Assembly (NCBI GenBank): GCA_002336985.1
Contig: DDFE01000039.1
Coordinates: forward strand, 7,342 to 16,656
Source of the DNA: Sphingomonadales bacterium UBA1936
GTDB lineage: Bacteria > Pseudomonadota > Alphaproteobacteria > Sphingomonadales > Sphingomonadaceae
Direction: 5' to 3'
DNA length: 9,315 nt
A model generated the notes under the pieces. That model was not told the DNA's origin. It ran no database searches and saw only the letters and a list, made by a program, of their open reading frames with translations. Of this stretch, positions 1 to 6,141 are shown one piece after another; positions within the stretch are counted from its first letter, which is position 1; each line of letters opens with the position of its first letter. The translations under genes and the position numbers were made by a program.

Positions 1-60
1 ATTAAGCAGGTCTTCGACCGAAAGCTCCGCCGCGTCCGCCGCGACTGGTCGCCGGACTAG
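1..60 (+). CDS. C-terminal end of an unidentified protein (5' partial)
   Basis: An open frame enters from the left edge in frame 1 and reads 19 codons to a TAG at 58-60. The encoded tail is highly basic, with a run of Arg and Lys residues, and ends in Trp-Ser-Pro-Asp. Seventeen of the 19 codons end in G or C, which fits the codon use of the neighbouring genes. It converges on the Rieske oxygenase gene, and the two TAG stops share the palindrome CTAG at 57-60. The visible stretch is too short to assign a family. It could be a chance open frame, since the minus strand here lies just beyond a stop and is free of constraint. Confidence 0.4.
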   Translation: MKQVFDRKLRRVRRDWSPD

Positions 61-1064
61 CCGACGATGCGCAGGTGCCGGGTCTCCACAGGTTGCGGCT
101 CACCGTTCAGCAACCGCCAGATCATCGGCCCGAAATAGTCGATCGGTCCCATCGTATAGGCGGTCTCGCCGAACCGTTCGACGTTCTGCGCCTGTGCCCT
201 CAACGCGGCGCGATCCTGTTTCAGGATCGGGATGAGGAACATGGTGAGCGCCAGTCGCTTGATCCATCCCGGTACCCAGCCTTTGCGCATCGCGAAATGG
301 GCATAGGGGCGCGTCCGGTCACCAGCTTCGGGCGACAGCACGGTCGTGATCGTGATGGTAACGCCCTTTGTACTGACGAATTCCACCTCGGTAATCGATG
401 GCGCCAGGTAACGGTTGTTCGAACACACCCGGTCTCCCTCGGCAAATCGCTGCAGCCACGTCATCGTCTCACGCGCTTCCGTATATCGCGCCTCGCACCC
501 TTGCCCGTCGATCCGCAGTTCCAGGTCCATCGGAATTGGCTTACGCGACGCACGCACGAAGCCGGGATGGACGAAATAGCTGTGCATCGGATCGAGGATA
601 TTTTCGATCGCATCGGCGATCCGCGCCTTGGATGAATCGACGCGCCACCAGAAACAGTCGCGCGTCGGGTCACCGATCGCTGCGGGAAGTTCGGGGAAGG
701 GCGCTGGCTCGGCGGCAAAGCTCGTCCAGATCAGTCCGGCGCGCTCGATGACCGGAAACGCGCGTGCCGCGGCGGTGGGGCATTCACTTGAACCCGGCAC
801 GCGCAGCAACTGCCCGTCGCCGCCGAATTCCCATCCATGATAAGGGCAGGATAGCACCCCGGCCTCGATCCGTCCTCCAGACAGTGGGACGTTCCGGTGT
901 GGACAGCGGTCTTCCAGAACCGAAAGGCTGTCAGCGGATCGCCATACGACAACGGGGCGGTCCATCAACATGCGCGCGACCGGCCGTGCGCCGATTTCGC
1001 GGGCATAGGCGATCGGGTGCCACGCCTCGGCCAGCGCCCTGGGCCATGGATCCACCATGCTCAT
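57..1064 (-). CDS. Rieske [2Fe-2S] non-haem iron oxygenase, alpha-type subunit
   Basis: This 335-residue protein has the two-domain layout of Rieske oxygenases. The N-terminal Rieske domain binds a [2Fe-2S] cluster through C54-P-H56 and C73-P-Y-H76 (the CxH...CxxH motif). The C-terminal catalytic domain shows the mononuclear iron site: N155, D158, H161 and H166 in an ENILDPxH(x4)H stretch, with D284 as the likely third ligand in a QDRAALRAQ helix. The family activates O2 with electrons from a separate reductase to hydroxylate, demethylate or desaturate a substrate; no reductase or ferredoxin gene is visible here. The length suits single-component oxygenases of the vanillate demethylase/KshA kind. 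It is the last gene of the five-gene operon. Its ATG overlaps the upstream TGA as ATGA, which supports this start over the in-frame ATG two codons later. The substrate is unknown; by context it is a product of the preceding enzymes. Confidence 0.9.
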   Translation of the reverse strand: MSMVDPWPRALAEAWHPIAYAREIGARPVARMLMDRPVVVWRSADSLSVLEDRCPHRNVPLSGGRIEAGVLSCPYHGWEFGGDGQLLRVPGSSECPTAAARAFPVIERAGLIWTSFAAEPAPFPELPAAIGDPTRDCFWWRVDSSKARIADAIENILDPMHSYFVHPGFVRASRKPIPMDLELRIDGQGCEARYTEARETMTWLQRFAEGDRVCSNNRYLAPSITEVEFVSTKGVTITITTVLSPEAGDRTRPYAHFAMRKGWVPGWIKRLALTMFLIPILKQDRAALRAQAQNVERFGETAYTMGPIDYFGPMIWRLLNGEPQPVETRHLRIVG

Positions 1065-2146
1065 GCCTTCTCCGCCACGACGAAAGAGTAGAAATAGGCG
1101 CGATCCTGTTGAAAGAGCATTTCTTTAAGGTCGAGATCGCGCACGAACCCGAATTCGTCCGGCAGTCCCGTGCCCGATTTATTGAAGAACTTGCGCTCGC
1201 ACACGCGACCGCCTCGCGGCATCGCGCGCGCCAGGTCACGCCACAGGCCGCGTTGAACATCGACATCGCAATAGGACGAATAGTCGGACAGCGACACCGC
1301 ATCGAAACGGCCAGCATCGGTACCGCGCAGATAATCCTGCACGGGTGCGGTCACGAATTCGACGCGGTCGATACGGTTCTTGATCGCGTCAAACCCCGCT
1401 TCCGACAAATAGGGCGGGCGGACGTCGTCGGGGTAGCTGCCAGTCATCATCAACCAGGCAAACGGGCTCTCGCGGAACAACTGGGTGCGTGCAGCATGGT
1501 CGAAGCGCGCCGCGACATAGGCGCTGATGTCGAAATCGCGCGCGACGAACGCGATGCCCGGCTCGCGCGCCACATAACGCCAGAGGAAACGTGCCGAGAG
1601 AAGTTTCAGGAACCAGCGCCATTGCCGGTCGGTCCATTCGGATCGCCAAAGCGTATATTGTTCTTCGACGGTTTCAGCCGTCATCAGTCGTGCGGCAATC
1701 CCGCGCCGCTTACTTCCAGCGAGATAATGGATCGTTCGCAGGAAACCTTCCCATTTGCCCGAATAGATCAAGCCCGCGCCGATCGCGCGGCGGTTGTTCG
1801 ACCAGAATATCCGGGTCGCGGGTGACAGGTTCGTTGCGATCCGTTCGAACAGTATCTCACGTGCAGATTGGTCGTTATCGAGCCCGGTAAATGCCGAGAA
1901 TTGCCGGTAATCCAGCGTGCGGTAACCTGCGGCGAGCAGTTCGGCAAAGGCGGTCTGCGCAGGGTTCTGGTCGATCGAGACGATATGTGCGGGATCGGCG
2001 AGTAGCAGGTCGAATGTCCGCGAACCGCTTGCGGTGATGCTCAGGATGCTCCGCCCAGCCGGTTCGAGCGCCAGCGTCTCGCTGCGGCCGTCCTCGTTGC
2101 TTGCCGCGTACCAGATCGTCCGGCCGTCGAGTTGTGCCGCCTTCAC
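1061..2146 (-). CDS. DUF3419 / BtaA-like SAM-dependent 3-amino-3-carboxypropyl transferase
   Basis: The protein (361 residues from this start) resembles BtaA, the enzyme that moves the 3-amino-3-carboxypropyl group of S-adenosylmethionine onto diacylglycerol in betaine-lipid synthesis. Visible support is an N-terminal Asn-Glu-Asp motif (about 17-19) and a nucleotide-binding segment at about 34-64 that reads ILSITASGS, then a LLADP turn and an SIDQNPAQ acidic loop, as in this family. A second family-like motif, FDAVSLSDYSSY, lies at about 281-292. I chose the GTG at 2146 because its GTGA overlaps the stop of the upstream MBL gene, the arrangement used throughout this operon. A longer frame opening at 2218 would overlap that gene by about 75 bp and adds only an Arg-rich tail. 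No BtaB-type N-methyltransferase adjoins it and the neighbours are not glycerolipid genes, so the acceptor is probably not diacylglycerol. The family call is solid; the reaction is inferred. Confidence 0.8.
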   Translation of the reverse strand: MKAAQLDGRTIWYAASNEDGRSETLALEPAGRSILSITASGSRTFDLLLADPAHIVSIDQNPAQTAFAELLAAGYRTLDYRQFSAFTGLDNDQSAREILFERIATNLSPATRIFWSNNRRAIGAGLIYSGKWEGFLRTIHYLAGSKRRGIAARLMTAETVEEQYTLWRSEWTDRQWRWFLKLLSARFLWRYVAREPGIAFVARDFDISAYVAARFDHAARTQLFRESPFAWLMMTGSYPDDVRPPYLSEAGFDAIKNRIDRVEFVTAPVQDYLRGTDAGRFDAVSLSDYSSYCDVDVQRGLWRDLARAMPRGGRVCERKFFNKSGTGLPDEFGFVRDLDLKEMLFQQDRAYFYSFVVAEKA

Positions 2147-2982
2147 GGACGAACCGCTTCGGCGGCGCGTTCGGGACAGTGGCACGGTGTGAATGTCATT
2201 TCGCGATTGCGTGCCCACAGGGAGTGGAGCTTGCCCAGTGTTTCGCGGCCCACGCGCGTGTTGCCCAGGAAACCGCTGGCAATCGCGGGGGCCGGCATGT
2301 TGCGGCGGATCGCGTCGCTCGACCAGGCGGCATCGCCGACCATGAAATGATCACCGCGTTCACCGTCACGCACGACGATTCCCCAATGCCCCGGACAATG
2401 GCCGGGAAGTTCTACGGCAACGACCGATCCGTCGCCCAGAATGTCGGCTCCCATGTCGAACGGTGCCAGTGAGGGGGGCAGGGCGATGCGTTGATCCTCT
2501 TCGTAGAACCGCGCCCGCACGTCGATGTCTGCGGGAATCAGCTTGCGCAACACGCCCTGACGCACGGCTGCAAAGCGGCCCCCTGTGCATGCCGCTTCCA
2601 GGCCCGCGCGCGCGCAATGGATCGCTGCATTGGGAAATGCGTGGATCCCGGCCATGTGATCTGCATGGAAGTGCGACAGTACTAAGTGGCGCACGTCCAC
2701 GGCTGCGATGCCCAGGCGTTGCAGCTGTTTGGGCAGATGTTCCTGGTCGCCGAGGGTCACAGGCGTCAGCCAGCGATAGAAGCGCTCGGGCAACGCCTCG
2801 GTCGCCTGCAGGAAAGCCGGATCGTAGCCCGTATCAAACAGGATCGGACCTTCGACAGGGTGGACGATCAGCATCGCCAGTGCAGGGAACACCGTCGGAC
2901 GCCAGCTTCCATCGCGGATCGACATGATCTGGGGATGCAGGCAGTGGCCCACGCGCAGGGGACGAACTGTAACCTCAGTCAT
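2143..2982 (-). CDS. Metallo-beta-lactamase-fold hydrolase, lactonase-like
   Basis: This 279-residue protein has the MBL-fold metal site: H104-F-H106-A-D108-H109, then H195 in an LPGHCPGH turn, D217 in GDAAW, and H268 near the C-terminus, consistent with a dinuclear zinc site. Order and length match the group containing N-acyl-homoserine lactonases of AttM/AiiA type, whose members hydrolyse lactones and other esters. There is no signal peptide, so it should be cytoplasmic. I chose the ATG at 2982 because GGAGAAGG lies about 8 nt upstream and it leaves an 8-bp overlap with the reductase gene. A longer reading from 3006 is possible but has no comparable ribosome-binding site. Embedded in a biosynthetic-looking operon, it more likely opens a lactone or thioester in the pathway, or protects the host, than quenches foreign signals. 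That role is inferred. Confidence 0.83.
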   Translation of the reverse strand: MTEVTVRPLRVGHCLHPQIMSIRDGSWRPTVFPALAMLIVHPVEGPILFDTGYDPAFLQATEALPERFYRWLTPVTLGDQEHLPKQLQRLGIAAVDVRHLVLSHFHADHMAGIHAFPNAAIHCARAGLEAACTGGRFAAVRQGVLRKLIPADIDVRARFYEEDQRIALPPSLAPFDMGADILGDGSVVAVELPGHCPGHWGIVVRDGERGDHFMVGDAAWSSDAIRRNMPAPAIASGFLGNTRVGRETLGKLHSLWARNREMTFTPCHCPERAAEAVRP

Positions 2983-3961
2983 GGATGGCGCCTTCTCCCA
3001 AGGCATGAGCGATAGCTTCTTCAGGCGTGAAGCGCGGCGTCCAACCTAGTCCGGTACGCGCGGCGCTCAGGTCGAAGGTCTGTGAATAGCCGAGGGCCTT
3101 CACGGTGTAAGTCGTAATAGCGGGCTCGGGCTGCCCGGGGATGAGTTTGGTGATCATTTCGGCGAGCCGTGCGAATGCCATGGCTCGGCCGACGCCGATG
3201 GAGCGCATATCGACCGGCCGTTCGAGAACGGCGAAGATCGTCGTAAGCAGGGCGCGCAGACTGCGTGGCGAACCGCCGGAAATGTTGAAAGCCTTTCCCG
3301 TCGCCGACGCACGGTCCGCCGCGATCAACGCCGCACACACGTCGCGCACATCGGTGAGTTCGATCAGCGCATTGCCGCCACCCGGCAGCCTGATCCGGCC
3401 ATTCTTTACGGCGCGGAGCAGGCGGGGCAGGATGACTTCGTCATGCGGTCCGACGATCGCACGTGGACGAAGGACGATCGTCGCGATGCCCATGTCATGG
3501 GCGGCCAGAACTCGCTGCTCGGCCGCGTATTTCGTTGCCGCATAGGCGTTTGCGAAGGGCATCGCCGGCGGATCGGTTTCGGTCAGGCCGAGGCGATCGT
3601 GCGCTGCGGCGTAGATCGACGGGGTCGATACGTAGATGAAGCGCTTTGCCCCGGCCTGCCGCGCCGCTTCGAGCAGCCGGCCTGTCGCCGTAATATTGAT
3701 TGCTTCGAAGTCGGCATATCGCCCCCAGGGCGAAGACAGGGCGGCGAGATGGAAAACAGTATCGACTTTATCGACGAGGCTTTCGAGCGAATCGGCAATC
3801 AGGTCTGCGCCCATGAACTGCGCACCCTTGGCGGCAAGTTCCGTCCCGATCCTAATATTTCGACCGGTAGCCATTACGCGATAGTCCGCCGCGAGCAGCT
3901 GACGCACCAGCGTCCGTCCCAGGCCGCCCGTCGCACCCGTCACCAGAGCATGGCGTCTCAC
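2975..3961 (-). CDS. OleD-like extended short-chain dehydrogenase/reductase (3-beta-HSD/epimerase family)
   Basis: The 328-residue protein starts with a Rossmann nucleotide-binding motif (T8-G-A-T-G-G-L-G15). The catalytic set follows: Ser/Thr at 112-113 in a YVSTPS strand, and Y140-x-x-x-K144. The segment IVLRPRAIVGPHD and the downstream ILPRLLRAVKNGRIRLPGGGN resemble, from memory, OleD, the NADPH-dependent reductase that acts on 2-alkyl-3-keto acids after OleA-type condensation. Its position directly behind an OleA-like condensing enzyme supports that match. Start choice: the frame stays open upstream through the neighbouring gene, but the Rossmann motif must lie near the N-terminus. The GTG at 3961 gives a GTGA overlap with the upstream stop, leaving seven residues before the TGxxGxxG motif. 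A sugar or sterol substrate cannot be excluded from sequence alone, because this superfamily is broad. Confidence 0.82.
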   Translation of the reverse strand: MRRHALVTGATGGLGRTLVRQLLAADYRVMATGRNIRIGTELAAKGAQFMGADLIADSLESLVDKVDTVFHLAALSSPWGRYADFEAINITATGRLLEAARQAGAKRFIYVSTPSIYAAAHDRLGLTETDPPAMPFANAYAATKYAAEQRVLAAHDMGIATIVLRPRAIVGPHDEVILPRLLRAVKNGRIRLPGGGNALIELTDVRDVCAALIAADRASATGKAFNISGGSPRSLRALLTTIFAVLERPVDMRSIGVGRAMAFARLAEMITKLIPGQPEPAITTYTVKALGYSQTFDLSAARTGLGWTPRFTPEEAIAHALGEGAIHD

Positions 3962-4947
3962 CACCGGATTACGGCGCCCCCGAGTGACACGCCCGCCGAA
4001 GTCCCGATCAGCAGGGAGTGGCTGCCGGGTGTGAGCCGTCCCGCTGCGCGTGCGTGATACAGGGCGTGCGGCATGCCGACCGCGATCTGGTTGCCGTGAT
4101 CTGCGAAGATGTCGACCGTGCGGGCATGCCCGTCGGGCACCGCGCGTTTGAGGTGTTCGAGGGCTGCGGCGCTCGCCTGATGCGGGATGACCGTGTCGAT
4201 CTGGTCGAGCCCGGTTCCTGCTTCCGACAGGAGCTGTTCGATGAAGGCGGGAAAGCGCTTGGCCGTCGCGCGGAAAACGCCGGGGCCGTCCATCAGAAAC
4301 CGGCTGCGCGCGAGAAAATCGTCCAGGTCGTCGTGCGGGCGCAGCCGGGTTCCTCCCGCTTCCAGCCGACAGAGGTCCGCGCCGTCGCCGAAGGTCGAAA
4401 GCCGTGCGGCGAGCAGGCGATGCGGTCCGTCGGCGCTTAGCGCGACAGCAGCAGCACCGTCGCCGAAGATCGCCGAAGCTTCGGGATCGGAGAAGTCGAG
4501 CGCGGCCGAAGCGATGTCGGCACCGACGATCAGCGCGCGCCGCCATTTGCCGAGCGCAAAGCCGGCAAGCACTGTCTCGAAGGCGACGAGAAAGGACAGG
4601 CAGGTCGCGTTCACATCGAACGCAGGAATGCCGGATTGCCCCAAGCCCAGGCGGCGTTGCACGAACACGGCAGTTCCGGGGATCGGTTGCTCCATCACAG
4701 CACACGCGCCGACAATCACATCGATGTCACCAATGGCCCATCCCGCGTCGTTCAGCGCGGCGGTTGCCGCCGCCGCCCCAAGGCTCGACGACGTCTCGCC
4801 GTCGTTTGCCCAATATCGTTGACGGATGCCCAGATGCGTCTCCGTCCAGCCGGATGGGCGGTCAATCAGTTCATCGACTTCTTCGGAGGGAACAACCCGG
4901 TCGGGCAGGGCGATTCCGGCACCAGCGACCTGAAAGCCGATTTCCAC
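3958..4947 (-). CDS. KASIII / OleA-like thiolase-superfamily condensing enzyme
   Basis: At 329 residues this matches the length of 3-oxoacyl-ACP synthase III proteins. The catalytic triad is visible: C116 in DVNATCLSF, H256 in IPHQAS, and N286 in HGNQIA. A GDGAAAV loop (162-168) and a C-terminal glycine-rich GTSAGVSLGGAV strand complete the fold. These enzymes load an acyl group on the Cys and perform a Claisen condensation. FabH uses malonyl-ACP, while OleA joins two acyl-CoAs head to head. The OleD-like partner next door favours the OleA-like reaction. I could not confidently place an equivalent of OleA's catalytic Glu (in OleA, YLEPSTA; here QPIPGTA), so it is probably not a canonical OleA. 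It starts at GTG with AGGAG at 4957-4961, 9 nt upstream. It is the first gene of the operon, behind a 157-bp divergent control region. Confidence 0.87.
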   Translation of the reverse strand: MEIGFQVAGAGIALPDRVVPSEEVDELIDRPSGWTETHLGIRQRYWANDGETSSSLGAAAATAALNDAGWAIGDIDVIVGACAVMEQPIPGTAVFVQRRLGLGQSGIPAFDVNATCLSFLVAFETVLAGFALGKWRRALIVGADIASAALDFSDPEASAIFGDGAAAVALSADGPHRLLAARLSTFGDGADLCRLEAGGTRLRPHDDLDDFLARSRFLMDGPGVFRATAKRFPAFIEQLLSEAGTGLDQIDTVIPHQASAAALEHLKRAVPDGHARTVDIFADHGNQIAVGMPHALYHARAAGRLTPGSHSLLIGTSAGVSLGGAVIRW

Positions 4948-4988
4948 TCGCGTCTACTCCTGTGTCTCCAAAGGGGCTTACCGCAGAA

Positions 4989-5027
4989 AATGAGCAGTGT
5001 CTATTATTTAAATATGCAGTGTTCATT
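4989..5027. promoter_or_regulatory. Tandem pseudo-palindromic operators (TetR-type) upstream of the condensing-enzyme operon
   Basis: Two 17-bp sites share the core GCAGTGT and have AATnnnCA-G-TGnnnATT symmetry: AATGAGCAGTGTCTATT at 4989-5005 and AATATGCAGTGTTCATT at 5011-5027. Each has 5 of 8 symmetric half-site pairs. The best halves of the two sites (AATGAGCA, and AATGAACA read from the other strand) agree at 7 of 8 positions. The centres, 4997 and 5019, are 22 bp apart, about two helical turns, so dimers would sit on the same DNA face. AATGAACA-type half-sites recall TetR-family operators. No TetR gene lies in the window, so the regulator is unassigned. Confidence 0.5.
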
Positions 5028-5036
5028 TAATGTAAA
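5009..5036 (-). promoter_or_regulatory. Candidate promoter of the five-gene operon
   Basis: On the minus strand, TTTACA (5036-5031) and TATTTA (5014-5009) are separated by 16 bp. The right-hand operator fills the spacer. The left-hand operator covers the region just downstream of the -10, where transcription would begin. This is the expected geometry for repression. The -10 match is modest and the region is AT-rich, so other registers are possible. Confidence 0.35.
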
Positions 5037-5046
5037 GACGTAGTTT

Positions 5047-5063
5047 CGGATCCAATATACAAT
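5047..5063. promoter_or_regulatory. Putative GntR/FCD operator copy 1, overlapping the racemase -10
   Basis: The 17-mer CGGATCCAATATACAAT matches the 17-mer at 9106-9122 in front of the dapA-like gene at 14 of 17 positions. Its right end, TACAAT (5058-5063), is a good -10 hexamer for the plus-strand racemase gene, so a bound protein would block RNA polymerase. I found no convincing -35 17 bp upstream. The likely ligand-responsive regulator is the FCD-domain protein encoded at the right edge of the window. That assignment is inferred. Confidence 0.5.
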
Positions 5064-5104
5064 TTTTCTGGAATGTGGCGCCCGGATGCGATACTCGAAC
5101 GGTC

Positions 5105-6136
5105 ATGCGCACACAGCAAGTCGTCACAGTCGTCGGAGCCCATGCCGAGGGGGAAGTCGGCCGCGTCATCACCGGCGGCGTCATCGCGCCCCGCGCGTCG
5201 TCGATGTTCGAGCGCCAGCAATTGCTCGAGCGCGACCAGGACTGGTTGCGCCTGATGCTGCTCTCAGATCCGCGCGGCAGTGTGAATGCGGCGGTCAATC
5301 TCATCACACCCCCGATCGTGCCCGAGGCGGATCTCGGGATGATCGTCATCGAATCCGATTATTACCCGCCGATGTCGGGGTCGAACCTGATCTGCACGGT
5401 CACCGTGGCACTGGAAACGGGCATGGTGCCCATGATCGAGCCGGTCACGCGGCTGACGGTCGATACGCCGGCAGGGTTGGTGGGAGTCGAGGCGGAATGC
5501 GGCGACGGCAAGTGCCGGCGGGTGTCGTTCCGCAATGTGCCGAGTTTCGTCATGCATTTGCAAAAGCCGGTCGACGTGCCCGGGCTCGGCCAGGTGACGG
5601 TCGACGTGTCCTATGGCGGCATGATCTACGTGATCGTGTCCGCGGAGGATCTGGGCTTCACACTGGCACAGGGCGAGGCGCGGACGCTCGTCGAGGTCGG
5701 CGAACGCATCAAGCTTGCCGCGGCCGAACAGCTGCCCTCGGTGCATCCCACCAATCCCGGCATTCATACGATCAATCAGACGCTGTTCGCCGGCCCCTTG
5801 ATGGAACGCGACGGGGTAAAGACTGCGAAGAATGCCGTCGTCGTCTCACCGGGCCGGATCGATCGCAGCCCCTGTGGCACCGGCAGTTCGGCGCGCATGG
5901 CGCTGATGCATGCGCGCGGCGATCTCGCGGTCGGCGAACGGTTCAACCATCTGTCCATTCTCGACACCGAATTCGCCTGCGCGATCGAAGGCGAAACCAG
6001 GGTGGGCGATACAGGAGCCGTACTTACGTCGGTCAGCGGACGTGCCTGGCTGACCGGTGTCTCGCACTATGGCAGCGATCCCGAGGATCCATTTCCGAAC
6101 GGCTATCGCCTCAACGATACCTGGTTGTCCTGCTGA
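5105..6136 (+). CDS. Proline racemase superfamily enzyme (hydroxyproline epimerase/dehydratase-like), Ser/Cys type
   Basis: The 343-residue protein is a proline-racemase-fold enzyme. The superfamily interconverts or dehydrates proline-type imino acids using two acid/base residues on opposite faces of the substrate. The second motif is intact (DRSPCGTG, C257). The first motif, normally MCGH with a catalytic Cys, reads MSGSN here, placing Ser91 at that position. Cys-Cys members are racemases or 4-hydroxyproline 2-epimerases, and Cys-Thr members are trans-3-hydroxyproline dehydratases. Ser-Cys members form a separate set whose activity I cannot fix from sequence. I prefer the ATG at 5105 because the family N-terminus (conserved His, Gly-Glu and Arg) begins just after it and the putative -10 ends at 5063. 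A GTG at 5075 is an alternative start; neither has a strong ribosome-binding site. The gene is divergent from the condensing-enzyme operon and converges on the ProC-like gene with a 5-bp gap. The nearby deaminase-like DapA protein suggests imino-acid catabolism. Confidence 0.85.
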   Translation: MRTQQVVTVVGAHAEGEVGRVITGGVIAPRASSMFERQQLLERDQDWLRLMLLSDPRGSVNAAVNLITPPIVPEADLGMIVIESDYYPPMSGSNLICTVTVALETGMVPMIEPVTRLTVDTPAGLVGVEAECGDGKCRRVSFRNVPSFVMHLQKPVDVPGLGQVTVDVSYGGMIYVIVSAEDLGFTLAQGEARTLVEVGERIKLAAAEQLPSVHPTNPGIHTINQTLFAGPLMERDGVKTAKNAVVVSPGRIDRSPCGTGSSARMALMHARGDLAVGERFNHLSILDTEFACAIEGETRVGDTGAVLTSVSGRAWLTGVSHYGSDPEDPFPNGYRLNDTWLSC

Positions 6137-6141
6137 ACCTG

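Noticed and set aside
764..1825. Long plus-strand open frame (about 353 codons).
   Set aside because: It lies antisense to the Rieske and DUF3419 genes, which carry clear family motifs. Its translation is Arg/His-rich with no recognisable domain, as expected for a shadow frame in GC-rich DNA.
2147..2218. N-terminal extension of the DUF3419 protein to the first start of the open frame.
   Set aside because: It would overlap the MBL gene by about 75 bp and add an Arg-rich tail, whereas the GTG at 2146 gives the same 4-bp overlap style seen elsewhere in the operon.
3962..4705. Upstream extension of the reductase frame, giving a 576-residue fusion.
   Set aside because: The extra 248 residues are an Arg/Pro-rich reading of the condensing-enzyme gene in another frame. 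The Rossmann motif belongs at the N-terminus and a GTG start sits exactly at the gene overlap.
4404..5030. Plus-strand open frame reaching into the divergent promoter region.
   Set aside because: It is antisense to the KASIII-like gene, of very low complexity and rich in Arg and Ser, and would run through the operators.
6137..6141. Possible bidirectional terminator between the convergent racemase and ProC-like genes.
   Set aside because: The gap is only 5 bp and I see no stable stem with a T-run around it.
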